From CAMAVH01 sp036500145 (GTDB lineage Bacteria > Pseudomonadota > Alphaproteobacteria > SMXQ01), in contig DASYCO010000061.1 in assembly GCA_036500145.1 (NCBI GenBank), positions 11,289 to 75,288 on the forward strand: 64,000 nucleotides of DNA, read 5' to 3'. This document shows positions 46,419-56,151 of the stretch, piece by piece. Both the position numbers and the translations under genes were made by a program. Position 1 is the first letter of the stretch, and each line of letters begins with the position of its first letter. The notes under the pieces are model-generated. The model had not been told where the DNA came from and did not search any database. It worked only from the letters and a program-made list of their open reading frames with translations.

Positions 46419-48746
46419 CTACGCCTTGTAGTAGCCAGAATACTTGCCGTAGTAGTAGCCGCGGTCGCCATAGCCGTACCAGAGATGCTTCTTCAGGTTG
46501 ACGCGGGTGACGACCACGCCGGTCAGGTTCAGGTTGGCGCTGCGGATCTGCTTGATCGCGTTCTCGACGACGTTCTCCGGCGTGTGGCCCCAGCGGACGG
46601 CGAACACCGTCGCGTCGACGCGGCGCGCGATGGCCAGGGCGTCGGAGACCGCCAGGACCGGCGGCGTGTCGATGATGACGCAGTCGTAAGCCTGGGTCAG
46701 CGCCTCGATCAGGTTGGAGTACTGGCTCGAATTGAGCAGGTCGAGCGAGTTGCCGACGTTGTTCGGCGCCGGGATGAAATGCAGGCCGGTGCTTTCCTCG
46801 GTCTGGATCAGGCGGTCGAGCGGACAGGTGCCGTTCAGGAAGTCGACGATGTGCGGCTCGGCCTTGACGCCCAGCAGCTCGGCGACGCCGCCGCGGCGCA
46901 GGTCGCAGTCGACGAGGATGGTCCGCCGCTTGGCCAGCGCCGAGCTGCGCGCCAGCGACAGGGCCAGGGTCGTCTTGCCTTCGTCGGGCACCGACGAGGT
47001 GACGGCGATGCTGCGCGGCGGGTTGTCGAAGTCCGTGAAGGTGATCGCGGTGCGAATCGAGCGGATCGCCTCGGCGTAGGACGAAAGCGGCTTCTCGACG
47101 ACGTAGCTTTCCGCCGGCATCGAGGACGTCAGGCCGCCCGGCACCGCCGGCACCAGCCCGAGCGACGCCACGCCGATGGCGCGCTCGATCTCCTCGGGGC
47201 TGCGGAAGCCGGCCTCGAACTTCTCGACCAAGGCGGCCATCACGGCGGCGCAGAGCAGCGACAGCAGGAAGCCGGCGCCGATCAGCAGGCCCTTGCGCGG
47301 GAACGACGCCTTGAGCGGCACGTCGGCGGGCGACACGATGCGGGCGTCCGGCGTGTCGACGGACGGGCCGGCCGACGTCTCGCGGAAGCGGTTGAGGAAG
47401 TTCTGGAAGAGCGCACGGCTCGCTTCCGCCTCGCGCTCGAGCTCGCGCAGCTTCACTTCCGCCATGTTGACGTTGGACACCTTGCCCATCAGCTCGTCGA
47501 CGTTCTTCTGCAGGGCGTTCTCGCGCGCCCGCGCGCTCTCGACGTTGTTGGTCAGCGAGGCGACGATCTTCTTGATCTCGTTCGCGATCTGGGCCCGCAC
47601 GTCGCGCAGCTGGGTGCGTGCGGCAAGCAGCGCCGGGTGCTTTTCGCCGTAGCGCTGCGCCAGGTCCGCCTCGGTCCGGGTGCCCTGGGTTTCCTGCTCG
47701 CGCAAGCGCTGGATGGTGACCGAGTTGAGCACTTCGGGCATCGAGTCGATGTTGACTTGATTCTTCGCCTGGTTGAGGCGCGATTCGAACTGCGAACGCT
47801 CGGCGCGCGCCTGGATCAGCTGCGTGCTCATGTCCGACAGCTGCTGGGAATAGACCGATGCGTCCTGCGTCGCGCCGACCAGCTTGTTCTGCTCGCGATA
47901 GGCCTGCACCGCCTGCTCGGCCGTGCGCACCTGGCCACGCAGCTCGTCGACGCGCTGGGTCAGCCACGTGTTGGCGCGCTTGGTGGCGTCGAACTTCGCC
48001 TCGAGCTGCGAATAGAGGTAGAGGTCCGCGTGCGTGTTCACCACGCGGGCGGCCAGCTGCGGATTGTCCGAGCGGAACACCAGACGGATCGACAGGGAGC
48101 GGCCGTCGCTGCTCACGGTCAGGTGCTTGAGGTATTCGTCGACGACGCGCGTCATCGTCTCCGCCGCCTGCTGCTCGGGCGTCTTCTTGTCGGCGCTGCG
48201 CAGGCTGTCGAAGATGCCGCGGAACCACTGGTCGAACGAAAGCTGGCTCGATTCGTCGAGCCAGAAGAACATCCGGCTAATGCCGCTCGGGGTCTGCTTG
48301 GCGTAGGGATTGAATTCCGGCTCGTTGAGCAGGTTGGTCTGCTCGACCACCTTGGCCGCCAGCGGCCGCGACATCAGCACGTCCAGCTCGCTGCGCAGCG
48401 CGGCGTTGTCGGTCGGCAGGCCGGAGACGACGTCCTGCACGTTCGACACGCGCTCCTGGCGCGAATCCAGCACGACCACGGCCTCGGCGTCGTACTGCGG
48501 CGTCAGCTGGAAGGCGACGAGGATGGCGAGGCCCGTCACGGCGACGATGGTGCCGACGATGGTCGACAGCCGGCGCTGGACGACGCGCGTCAGCTCAGGC
48601 AGGCCGAGGGGCTTGGCGCCGCGCCAGAACCAGAGCGGCGCGCCGGAGAACTGTGAACCCTGGCTGCGGCCCGCGGCGGCGCCGGAAGCGCGCATGTCGG
48701 AACCGCGCCCATCGCGCGCGCCGGAATGAAGATTCTGTGCTGTCAT
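46419..48746 (-). CDS. Wzc-type BY-kinase / polysaccharide co-polymerase
   Basis: A 775-aa inner-membrane protein. The N-terminal Wzz domain has helices at about 60-80 and 505-525; between them runs a long coiled-coil region (about 215-470). The cytoplasmic kinase follows: Walker A' TSSVPDEGKTT, Walker A VDCDLR, and Walker B CVIIDTPP. The C-terminal tail WYGYGDRGYYYGKYSGYYKA holds eight tyrosines for autophosphorylation. It controls chain length and export of the polysaccharide. It lies in the operon after Wza (45-base gap). Confidence 0.93.
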   Translation of the reverse strand: MTAQNLHSGARDGRGSDMRASGAAAGRSQGSQFSGAPLWFWRGAKPLGLPELTRVVQRRLSTIVGTIVAVTGLAILVAFQLTPQYDAEAVVVLDSRQERVSNVQDVVSGLPTDNAALRSELDVLMSRPLAAKVVEQTNLLNEPEFNPYAKQTPSGISRMFFWLDESSQLSFDQWFRGIFDSLRSADKKTPEQQAAETMTRVVDEYLKHLTVSSDGRSLSIRLVFRSDNPQLAARVVNTHADLYLYSQLEAKFDATKRANTWLTQRVDELRGQVRTAEQAVQAYREQNKLVGATQDASVYSQQLSDMSTQLIQARAERSQFESRLNQAKNQVNIDSMPEVLNSVTIQRLREQETQGTRTEADLAQRYGEKHPALLAARTQLRDVRAQIANEIKKIVASLTNNVESARARENALQKNVDELMGKVSNVNMAEVKLRELEREAEASRALFQNFLNRFRETSAGPSVDTPDARIVSPADVPLKASFPRKGLLIGAGFLLSLLCAAVMAALVEKFEAGFRSPEEIERAIGVASLGLVPAVPGGLTSSMPAESYVVEKPLSSYAEAIRSIRTAITFTDFDNPPRSIAVTSSVPDEGKTTLALSLARSSALAKRRTILVDCDLRRGGVAELLGVKAEPHIVDFLNGTCPLDRLIQTEESTGLHFIPAPNNVGNSLDLLNSSQYSNLIEALTQAYDCVIIDTPPVLAVSDALAIARRVDATVFAVRWGHTPENVVENAIKQIRSANLNLTGVVVTRVNLKKHLWYGYGDRGYYYGKYSGYYKA

Positions 48747-48791
48747 GAATCGCCGCCTGTGTTGCCGCCCCCGTGCAACGCGCCGGTGGGA

Positions 48792-49409
48792 TTAGAAGAA
48801 CCGTTCGTTGATGCGCACCGTGTCGCCCGGCATGACGATCGATTCTTCCGTCGCCTTGATTTCCTTGCCGGTGCGGATGATGACCACCTCGCGCCGGTTC
48901 GCGCGCGGCGTGTAGCCGCCTGCGATGGCGACGGCGGTGACGATGGTCATGCCGTTGACGAAGGGATAGCTGCCGGGCGCGCGCACTTCGCCCAAGATGA
49001 AGAACGGGCGATAGCCGATGACCTGGGCGCTGACCTTGGGGTCGCGCAGGAAGCCGTCGCGCAGCTTGTCCTCGATGGTGCGCTCGACCTGGCGGACGGT
49101 GCCGCCGCCGGCCTGGATCTCGCCGACCAGCGGCACGGAGATCTGCCCGCGCCCGTCGACGTCGAAGTCGCCGGAGAGATCCTGCTCGTTGTAGACGATC
49201 ACGCGGACGCGGTCGCCGGGGCCGAGGATGTAGGAGGATTCGATGGAGGCGTCGGGCGTGACGCCCGGCGGAATTGCGCCGGTGGCCTGCCCTGGAGCCG
49301 GCTGGGCCGTCTGGCCCAGCGCGCTCGGCGCGAACAGCGGAGAGCCCACCAGCAACGCGAACATCGCAGACAGGATAAACGTCGTAAAAGCGTGCTTAAC
49401 TCGACCCAT
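48792..49409 (-). CDS. Polysaccharide export outer-membrane protein (Wza-like)
   Basis: A 205-aa protein with a signal peptide (cleavage near ALGQTA). The Poly_export domain YILGPGDRVRVIVYNEQDLS and VPLVGEIQAGG is followed by a SLBB domain (RPFFILGEVRAPGSYPFVNG). It forms or gates the outer-membrane polysaccharide channel with the Wzc partner. The length is shorter than Wza (379 aa), with one SLBB domain, as is common in alphaproteobacteria. It lacks an obvious lipobox Cys. Confidence 0.93.
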   Translation of the reverse strand: MGRVKHAFTTFILSAMFALLVGSPLFAPSALGQTAQPAPGQATGAIPPGVTPDASIESSYILGPGDRVRVIVYNEQDLSGDFDVDGRGQISVPLVGEIQAGGGTVRQVERTIEDKLRDGFLRDPKVSAQVIGYRPFFILGEVRAPGSYPFVNGMTIVTAVAIAGGYTPRANRREVVIIRTGKEIKATEESIVMPGDTVRINERFF

Positions 49410-49558
49410 GGGCGGCTCGCGACGCAGGCTCAGGCCCGCGCTATGTTTCGATGCTCCGCCGATTCGGGCGCGTCTCCACGCCCGCTCGCGGCAGAGAGCT
49501 ATATAGCGCAGCGGTGCGAAAAGCGCAGCGTCTGTCTATGGTAAAGAAGCGGTGATCT

Positions 49559-50932
49559 TTACAGCTGGGCGCCGAGGACGACCATGGCGCGCCACTGGTC
49601 GAATTCGGCCGTCGGGTCGTCGGACGAGCGATCGCTCAGCTGGAAGCGCGGCGCGATGTAGAAGTTCCGGTTCAGCAGGTACTTCACTTCCGCGGTAGCG
49701 ACCCAGACGTCGTCGTTACGGCTAACGTCCTGGAAATCCGACCAAATCTTGGCAACCGAGACGTTGCCAAGCAGGTTGTACGTGATCTCCTGCTCGATGC
49801 CGACGCTGGCGATCGTCTGCAGCAGGCTCGACGAGTTCGCCAAAGTCGTCTCTTCGAGAGAGCGCGTCAGCGAGCCGGTCAGGCTGGTCCGCGGCGTGAT
49901 GTTGTAGGCGGCGTCGATGGCGAAGGTCGGCTCCGTCACGTCGTCGAAGCGCCCGTCGTCGAACGACTGATGCAGGACGCCGGCGGACACGTCGATGGTG
50001 TAGACGGTCGGGTTCGAGAAGACGGCGCCGACGGCGGCTTCATAGCCCTTGGAGTCGCGGTCGAAGGCCGGCTGGGTCGAGAAGTGCGAGCGGCCGTTGT
50101 AGGCGCCGCGGACGTAGGTCATGAAGCCCTGCGTCCATTCCCAGCCCACGCGGGCCGAGCCGATGCCGATGTCGATGTCCCGCGCGTCGTTGTCGAGCGT
50201 GCCGAACGTGGAATTGACGTCATCGTAGTCGAGCCGGCGCCAGGTGGCGTCGACCTGGTAGTTCAGGCGCAGGACAGTCGAGGCGATGCCGGCCGTCGCG
50301 TCGTAGCGCTGGTACTGGGTCGGCTCGGTGCCGTCGACGGCGTTCGGCGACGTGCGGTCTTCGAACTGGCGCGCGGTGCCGGCGCGGGCGAAGGCGAAGG
50401 TCGTCGACGACAGGTCGTAGCGGCCGTTGCCGCTGACGAAGTAGCTGTCGGTGTTCTCGTCGTCATGATCCATGTAGTGGTCCGAGATCATGCCGGCATC
50501 GAAGTTGAGCTGATGCAGCGGCATGTCGGAACGCAGGCGCAGCGTCGGCGCCAGCGCGAGGATCGAGTCGTTCTTCTTGTCGTTCGGCGTCGAGTAGATG
50601 TTGTTGTTGTATTCGTAGCCGCCTTCGACGCCGGCGAAGAGCAGCCACTGGTCGGCAAGGCGTACGCCGAGCGGATCGTAGCCTTCGCGTTCGCGCTCCA
50701 TCACCGTCAGGTTGCGCTCTTCGACGAGGCCCTGGCGGAACACGGCGCCGCGGGTGGGGTCGCTGTCGTCCTGGCGGCCGAGCTGCTGCGAGGGCGGAAT
50801 GGCGACGGGCGCGACCTGCGCCGTCTGCGTCTGCAACTGCTGGGCCTGGGCGCCTGTCACGGCAACGGCGAGAGTGGCGACCTGGGTAGCGACCAAGGCG
50901 CCAACGATCCGACGGGAAGACTGAAACTGCAT
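49559..50932 (-). CDS. Outer-membrane beta-barrel protein of the EPS cluster
   Basis: A 457-aa exported protein (signal peptide ending GAQAQ). A Gln-rich linker precedes about 16 alternating beta strands such as GVEGGYEYNNNIYST and VGWEWTQGFMTYVRGAYNGR, and the chain ends in a hydrophobic strand with no aromatic terminal residue (LGAQL). Barrels of this DUF560/BBP2-like type accompany EPS operons with Wza and Wzc and may conduct or anchor the polymer. A proper family name cannot be fixed by eye. Confidence 0.8.
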   Translation of the reverse strand: MQFQSSRRIVGALVATQVATLAVAVTGAQAQQLQTQTAQVAPVAIPPSQQLGRQDDSDPTRGAVFRQGLVEERNLTVMEREREGYDPLGVRLADQWLLFAGVEGGYEYNNNIYSTPNDKKNDSILALAPTLRLRSDMPLHQLNFDAGMISDHYMDHDDENTDSYFVSGNGRYDLSSTTFAFARAGTARQFEDRTSPNAVDGTEPTQYQRYDATAGIASTVLRLNYQVDATWRRLDYDDVNSTFGTLDNDARDIDIGIGSARVGWEWTQGFMTYVRGAYNGRSHFSTQPAFDRDSKGYEAAVGAVFSNPTVYTIDVSAGVLHQSFDDGRFDDVTEPTFAIDAAYNITPRTSLTGSLTRSLEETTLANSSSLLQTIASVGIEQEITYNLLGNVSVAKIWSDFQDVSRNDDVWVATAEVKYLLNRNFYIAPRFQLSDRSSDDPTAEFDQWRAMVVLGAQL

Positions 50933-51005
50933 GATTTTATCGTCTTATCAATGAAGAGGCCAACGAGGCCACGTCGGGTCGCGACTGACTAACCAGGACT
51001 GGCCG

Positions 51006-51629
51006 TTAGCCCTGGCCGTTGCTGGCGTTCGCGCCAGCCGCCGTCGTCCCCAGCGGGGAGATCGAGCGGCCGATCGGGCCGCCGCCCGGCACCACGGTGA
51101 TCTTCAGGATGAGCTTATCAAACTGCTGCGCCTGCGCCTGCTGCTGCTGCACGAAGCCGGCGGCCGGCTGCACGTTGGAGAGGTTGCCGCCGGTCGGCTG
51201 CAGATTGTCGCTGACCGTGATGTTCTTCTGCTCAAAGGCCTGGCTGACGTCGACCTTGATGTTTTCGCTGACGGCCTTGAAGGCCGGCGTCGTGATCGGC
51301 GCGTTGACGACGGCGCTGACGGCCGTCTGCACCTGGGAGGTGAGTTCGGCGTTCTTGCCGATCAGGTCGCCGATGCTGTCGGCGAGGCCTTCGGTCGTCG
51401 TCGCGTTGCTCAGCGCCTGCGTCACCTGCGTGCGCAGCGCTTCGGGCAGCGCGGCCAGCGCGGTCTGCACGTCGGCCAGCGCCATCGCCTGCGAGAGCGA
51501 AGCCTGCTGTTCGGGGGTGATCGGATCGGCGTTGGCGAACATCATTGCGCCGCTGGACACCCAGCCGGCAGTGGCAAGTGCCGCAACCAAAGCCGTGCCG
51601 CTCAACAGAGCCTGAAGACGAGTCCGCAT
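51006..51629 (-). CDS. Secreted hypothetical protein, first gene of the EPS operon
   Basis: A 207-aa product with a signal peptide (ANADP cleavage). It is Ala/Gln/Thr-rich with predicted helices (e.g. LSQAMALADVQTALAALPEA), a low-complexity QQQQAQAQQ run near 165 and a Gly-rich tail. I do not recognise it. It is followed after 73 bp by the beta-barrel gene. The AT-rich stretch 51680-51760 upstream probably holds the operon promoter. Confidence 0.7.
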   Translation of the reverse strand: MRTRLQALLSGTALVAALATAGWVSSGAMMFANADPITPEQQASLSQAMALADVQTALAALPEALRTQVTQALSNATTTEGLADSIGDLIGKNAELTSQVQTAVSAVVNAPITTPAFKAVSENIKVDVSQAFEQKNITVSDNLQPTGGNLSNVQPAAGFVQQQQAQAQQFDKLILKITVVPGGGPIGRSISPLGTTAAGANASNGQG

Positions 51630-51863
51630 GGTTTTTCCCCCGGAATGGATCGAATGCGCGAGAAATTAGACGATCCCCTTGCTTTGAAAAAGGAAAAAGC
51701 TCCCATTCGAGTTCCGACACACGATTAATTCATAATTGGTTTCAGGCTTTGCGCTGTTAATGCCACACCGCCCGCCCGCAGCTATGCCTTTAGTTGTAAT
51801 TTCGACCAGCAATAGAGGGGATGATCGGTCACGGGACTGTCCCTAGTGGAAGAGCAGCGATCT

Positions 51864-52532
51864 TTAGGGGGTGCCGCCCGCACTTGTCGCCGCGCCGCCG
51901 CCGGCCGAATCCTGGCGCAGGACGTTCACGCTGATGCCCGCGTCCTGCTCCACCTCCTTCGGCGCGTAGTCGTTGGTGCTCCAGGAAATGAAGAACAGCA
52001 CCACCCACTCCGTCTCGCGCGACAGGCCATATTGCGGATCGGTCGAATCGACCATCCCGCCGTCCTTGGCGCCGTAGCCCGTCGCCGCAACCTTGGCGAC
52101 GCCGGTGCGCTGACGCTTCTTGAAGAGCGCGATCTCCGGGAAGGTCGCCTGACCCGTCAGCGGAATCGGGAAATCGAACTTGGGAATGCCGACCAGTGTC
52201 TGCTCGTCGTCGAGCGACAGCGCCCCGGCACGGATTTCCACCACGATGTCCGCATGGTCGCGGTCGGGCGCCAGCTTGCCGCCGAGCCGCAGCATGCGGT
52301 CGCGGATAGCCCCGATGGCGTACTTGGCGTCCGTCCCCTCGAAGTTCGTCGCGTCGACGAAGACCTTGCTGCCGGCGGGCAGGTTCAGCGCGATGCGCTC
52401 GGCGGCGCGGTCGGCCGCCGAGGAGAGCAGCAGCTGCTCGGTCGCCGTGCGCGGCGGATTGGATTCCCGCGCCGACGAACATGCCGACAGCGCGATCAGC
52501 GCGCCGATCAAAGGCCAGACGATACGGGACAT
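51864..52532 (-). CDS. DUF6655-like lipoprotein
   Basis: A 222-aa lipoprotein with lipobox IALSACSS. The mature N-terminus PRTATEQLLLSSAADRAAER resembles DUF6655, a family of outer-membrane lipoproteins of unknown role. The later part holds GSKVFVDATNFEGTDAKYAI and DIVVEIRAGALSLDD. A 233-bp AT-rich gap to the EPS operon suggests an independent transcript. Confidence 0.75.
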   Translation of the reverse strand: MSRIVWPLIGALIALSACSSARESNPPRTATEQLLLSSAADRAAERIALNLPAGSKVFVDATNFEGTDAKYAIGAIRDRMLRLGGKLAPDRDHADIVVEIRAGALSLDDEQTLVGIPKFDFPIPLTGQATFPEIALFKKRQRTGVAKVAATGYGAKDGGMVDSTDPQYGLSRETEWVVLFFISWSTNDYAPKEVEQDAGISVNVLRQDSAGGGAATSAGGTP

Positions 52533-52642
52533 GCGACGCCCTTCCGAACATTCGACAAAACGATGCTTTTCGACGCCGTCCTACCTAATCCCGTGAGCGA
52601 GACTGTCAAGGCCGGCGCCATGAGCATTTTGCGGCAATGCGC

Positions 52643-53464
52643 TCAAGGCTTGGGCTGGGAGCTCGCCGAGGCCCCGTCCGGCGACGGATCGTAGAGCACG
52701 TGGATGACCGCGAGCCAGGGATGGTCCGGCGTGGAGATGAGCCGTCCCTCCGGCGTGAGCGGCACGTACTTCATCGCCACCGCGTCGTCCACGTTGCCGC
52801 CGACGCCGGCGAGCTGGCCGGCGTCGCGCATCACGACGACGTCGCAGTGGCCCGCGAAGGGCGAGAACGGCAGGTCGGCGAACTCCAGCGCCTTCTGCGG
52901 CCCGCGCGCGACGCAGATCAGGTCGCCGAGCTGCGGCGCGTAGAGCGCGGGATCCTCGGCGCGCAGGATGCCCTCGCCGCTGCGCGACGCGCGCACCGCC
53001 GCGTCGACGTAGACGAAGTGCGACGCCGAATAGGGAAAACGCGCTCCGGCGCCGGCGATCCGCATGACGTAGGAGATGAAGGCCGCCGACCAGGCATAGG
53101 TGCCGTCCTGCTCCGGCGGGAAGCGCCGCCCCTGCGCGTCGTGCAGGCCGGTGAAGCCGTGGCCCGCCTGGCCGTCGTTCAGGCCGAGCCACCAATATTC
53201 GCCGACGCGCTGCCACAGCCCCTGGCGGCGCTCGGCATGGTCGGTGGCGTTCGCGGCGGCGGCCTCGGCCGGCGCGCCGTCATGCACGACGACCTCGCCG
53301 AACAGCCGCCATTCGCGCAGCGCGATGGCCACCGCCGCCTCGCGCGTGAAAGGCTCATAGGGCTTGCGGGCGAACTCGGGGACGTGGGCGTCGCGCGACG
53401 CGCAGCCGGCCAAGGCGATCAACGCGGCGACGGCGAACAAGGCGGGACGCGGCGCAAACGCCAT
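52643..53464 (-). CDS. DUF2272 lipoprotein (NlpC/CHAP-like)
   Basis: A 273-aa lipoprotein with lipobox LAGCAS. It carries the DUF2272 layout: an EYWWLG segment, WSAAFISYVMRIAGAG, then PYSASHFVYVD and FAGHCDVVVMRD. The family is related to NlpC/P60 and CHAP peptidases, with a putative Ser-/Cys-type nucleophile in SAAFIS replaced in this protein (a Cys is normal in CHAP). ATG 53464 follows GAGGT; a longer upstream frame is not coding. Confidence 0.75.
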   Translation of the reverse strand: MAFAPRPALFAVAALIALAGCASRDAHVPEFARKPYEPFTREAAVAIALREWRLFGEVVVHDGAPAEAAAANATDHAERRQGLWQRVGEYWWLGLNDGQAGHGFTGLHDAQGRRFPPEQDGTYAWSAAFISYVMRIAGAGARFPYSASHFVYVDAAVRASRSGEGILRAEDPALYAPQLGDLICVARGPQKALEFADLPFSPFAGHCDVVVMRDAGQLAGVGGNVDDAVAMKYVPLTPEGRLISTPDHPWLAVIHVLYDPSPDGASASSQPKP

Positions 53465-53602
53465 TGAAGACCTCGAAAGTTGAAGACCTCGAAACACCAG
53501 ATGCGGAAACACGGGAGATGCGGCACAGGACACTAGGACCAACCACCGCCAGCCGCTACAGTTCCGGCGCAATCACCCCTATTTTACCGTAGCCGGCCGT
53601 TC

Positions 53603-53980
53603 ATGCTCGAATCCTTCATTCTCCTGCTTCTCTTTCAGCTTCTCGGCTTTGTCCTCGCGCAGGTTCTGCCCATGCCGTTGCCCGGCCCGGTGCTCGGCCT
53701 GCTGCTGATGTTCCTGCTGCTGCTGGCGCGCCCGCGCCTCGCAGCAACCGTGGCCCCCGCTGGCGACGTGCTGCTCAAGTATCTCGGCCTGCTCTTCGTG
53801 CCGGTGAGCGCCGGCGTCATGCTCTATTTCGACCTGCTGCGCGCCGAATGGCTGCCGATCCTCGTGGCGCTCTTCGTCAGCACGCTGCTCGGCATGGTGG
53901 CCACCGCGCTGACTCTCGACCGCTTGCTCAAGCGGATCGAAGCCCGCCGCCAGCCGGAGACGGAGACCGGCCATGAGTGA
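53603..53980 (+). CDS. lrgA: LrgA/CidA-family holin-like protein
   Basis: A 125-aa inner-membrane protein with four helices; PMPLPGPVLGLLLMF and LGLLFVPVSAGVMLY are the family signatures. LrgA/CidA proteins act with LrgB in pyruvate transport and murein-hydrolase control. Its last eight bases overlap lrgB. Confidence 0.9.
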   Translation: MLESFILLLLFQLLGFVLAQVLPMPLPGPVLGLLLMFLLLLARPRLAATVAPAGDVLLKYLGLLFVPVSAGVMLYFDLLRAEWLPILVALFVSTLLGMVATALTLDRLLKRIEARRQPETETGHE

Positions 53981-54692
53981 GACGTTGATCGACCTCTGGC
54001 GCCAGTTCGGCGACGGCGCGCTGCTCTGGCTGCCGCTCACGCTCATCGCCTACGCCGCCGGCCTGCGGCTCAACCGCGTGGCGAAGAACTCGCCGCTCGC
54101 CAATCCGCTGCTGATCGCCATCGTCATCGTCGTCGTCCTTCTCGTCGTCACGGGCACGCCTTACGACCGCTACTTCTCCAGCGTGCAGATTCTGCAGTTC
54201 CTGCTCGGCACGGCGACCGTCGCCCTCGCCTTGCCCCTGTGGCGCCAGCTCGAAACGCTCAGGCGCTTCCCCGGCCCGCTGCTGCTGGCCATCGCCGTCG
54301 GTTCCCTGGTGGCGGCCTCTTCCGCCGTCGGCATCGCCTGGGCGCTCGGCGCATCGCGCGAGACGCTGCTGTCGCTGGCGCCGAAATCCGTCACCACGCC
54401 GATCGCCATGGCCATCGCCGAGCAGATCGGCGGCCTGCCGCCCCTGACGGCGATCCTCGTCGCGCTCACGGGCGTCGTCGGCGCCGTGCTCGGGCGCTGG
54501 ACGCTCAATAGCGTCGGCGTGCGCGACTGGCGCGCCCGCGGCCTCGCCGTCGGCACCGTCTCGCACGGCATGGGCACGGTGCGCGCGTTCCAGGTCAACG
54601 AGGTCGCCGGCGCCTTCTCCAGCCTCGCCATGGGCGTCAACGGGCTGCTGACCGCGCTCATCCTGCCGCTGATCGTCAAGCTGTTCGGCTAG
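53973..54692 (+). CDS. lrgB: LrgB-family membrane protein
   Basis: A 239-aa inner-membrane protein with about seven helices. LAPKSVTTPIAMAIAEQIGG and RGLAVGTVSHGMGT are the LrgB signatures. It starts within the lrgA gene and forms the LrgAB pair. Confidence 0.92.
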   Translation: MSETLIDLWRQFGDGALLWLPLTLIAYAAGLRLNRVAKNSPLANPLLIAIVIVVVLLVVTGTPYDRYFSSVQILQFLLGTATVALALPLWRQLETLRRFPGPLLLAIAVGSLVAASSAVGIAWALGASRETLLSLAPKSVTTPIAMAIAEQIGGLPPLTAILVALTGVVGAVLGRWTLNSVGVRDWRARGLAVGTVSHGMGTVRAFQVNEVAGAFSSLAMGVNGLLTALILPLIVKLFG

Positions 54693-54807
54693 CCGCCCGC
54701 CGCCGCCCATTCGCCGCCATTGTGAACTTTGTCCTGTCGCCTGCGTTCTGTCTGAAGGGGAAAGCGCCGCGTCTTTCCGCCTTTCAACGACGGATCGAAC
54801 CCATCCC

Positions 54808-55716
54808 ATGCGCGCTCTGGTCATCTTCAACGACGGCGCCGGCTCCGCGGTCTCGAAGGAGAGCCTGCAAGACCTCCTGCAGCAGCAGGGCTACGAGATC
54901 GCCTGGCTGTCGTCGAAGGAGGTCGACAAGCTGGCGAAGCGGCTCGACGGCATCGACATCGTCGTCGCCGCCGGCGGCGACGGCACGGTGACGAAGGCGG
55001 CCCTGCAGCTCGGCAGCGACGATCCGCCCATCGGCATCCTGCCGCTCGGCACCGCCAACAACATCGCCAACACCCTCGGCATCGCCGGAAAGCTGCCGGA
55101 CATCGCAGCCACCTGGGCCGCCACGCCGCCGACGCCGCTCGACGTCTGGCAGGCCAAGGGCCCCTGGGGCCGGCGGCGCTTCATCGAAGGCTGCGGCCTC
55201 GGCGCGCTGACCCAGATGGCGCACCAGATGGACACGCAGGACATCACCGGCCACAGCATCGAGCATGAGATCGCCATCGCGCGCGCGGCGCTGCTCCAGA
55301 CGCTGACCCACGCGAAGCCCGTCGAGACCACGATCACGCTCGACGAAGACAGCATCGCGGGCGAATTCCTCATGCTCGAGATGCTGAATTTCGGCATGGT
55401 CGGGCCGCGCCTGCCGCTTGCCTGGTCCGCCGATCCGTTCGACGGCTGCCTCGAAGTCGGCTACGCGCTGCAGGACGACTACAATGCGCTCTGCCGCTGG
55501 CTGTCGGCCGGCGCGGAACCTCTGTCGGAATCGCCGATCACCGTGCGGCGCGCGCGCAAGATCCATATCCGCTGGCGCGACAGCCGCTTTCGCATCGGCG
55601 ACAAATACTGGCCTTCGCCGAAGCAGGAAGAGCCGGACGGGAAGTTCGAGGCGGCGCTCAGGCTCGTGAAGCATAAGCCGAACATTCTCTGCCCGCGACC
55701 GCCGGAAGAGGACTGA
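54808..55716 (+). CDS. Diacylglycerol kinase-family (YegS/DagK-like) lipid kinase
   Basis: A 302-aa protein with DAGK catalytic motifs: N-terminal NDGAGSAVS, the glycine loop VVAAGGDGTVT (about 51-60) that binds ATP, and LPLGTANNIANTLGI (about 74-88). Family members phosphorylate lipids such as diacylglycerol, phosphatidylglycerol (YegS) or sphingosine. It is monocistronic. A short 107-bp gap separates it from the 55823 gene. Confidence 0.9.
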   Translation: MRALVIFNDGAGSAVSKESLQDLLQQQGYEIAWLSSKEVDKLAKRLDGIDIVVAAGGDGTVTKAALQLGSDDPPIGILPLGTANNIANTLGIAGKLPDIAATWAATPPTPLDVWQAKGPWGRRRFIEGCGLGALTQMAHQMDTQDITGHSIEHEIAIARAALLQTLTHAKPVETTITLDEDSIAGEFLMLEMLNFGMVGPRLPLAWSADPFDGCLEVGYALQDDYNALCRWLSAGAEPLSESPITVRRARKIHIRWRDSRFRIGDKYWPSPKQEEPDGKFEAALRLVKHKPNILCPRPPEED

Positions 55717-55822
55717 GGGGCCCAGCGGCTGGGTTAGCGCCTTGATCGCATTTAAAGATTTAGCCGGCGAACCGAGCGGGCTTTCAAGCGTTCCCTAGGT
55801 GAACGTTTTTCAGGAGGCCTTG

Positions 55823-56086
55823 ATGTCCGCCAAACCGCAGCAGGAAGACAAGCTCCACGGCCACAACGAGCCGCGCGAAACCGGCAGTTCCGGCGGCCAG
55901 GGTCCGCTGAACACGCCGAGCGTTCCCGACCCGCAGACGAAGAAGCGGCCGCTGACGCCGGATGAAAAGGTGGACGAGGCTTCGCTCGAAAGCATGGACG
56001 CCAGCGATCCGCCGTCCTTCTCGCCCTCATCGACCGGCGCATCGCCGGGGCACCGCAAGAGCGACGCCAAGCCGCAGAAGCACTGA
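55823..56086 (+). CDS. Small disordered hypothetical protein
   Basis: An 87-aa acidic, Pro/Ser/Asp-rich protein (SAKPQQEDKLHGHNEPRET at the start, PLTPDEKVDEASLESMDASD in the middle) without predicted fold, signal or membrane segment. ATG 55823 lies after AGGAGG. Such low-complexity proteins are common in alphaproteobacteria; the function is unknown. A good terminator follows. Confidence 0.8.
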   Translation: MSAKPQQEDKLHGHNEPRETGSSGGQGPLNTPSVPDPQTKKRPLTPDEKVDEASLESMDASDPPSFSPSSTGASPGHRKSDAKPQKH

Positions 56087-56105
56087 CCGCCGCTCCGAAC
56101 AAGCA

Positions 56106-56136
56106 AAGGGCCTCGCGTTGCGCGCGAGGCCCTTTC
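56106..56136. terminator. Terminator between the disordered-protein and CMD genes
   Basis: A 13-bp stem AAAGGGCCTCGCG/CGCGAGGCCCTTT with a TTGCG loop; T/A runs in the stem ends serve both convergent genes. Confidence 0.85.
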
Positions 56137-56151
56137 GCCATCTGCAAACCG

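Noticed and set aside
45604..48228. Upstream in-frame extension of the LivK-like gene through the TPR and Wzc genes
   Set aside because: Only an open frame; the signal peptide and overlap at 45603 fix the true start.
45945..48656. 903-aa plus-strand frame opposite Wzc
   Set aside because: Antisense of a well-supported BY-kinase; Arg/Gln-rich low-complexity product.
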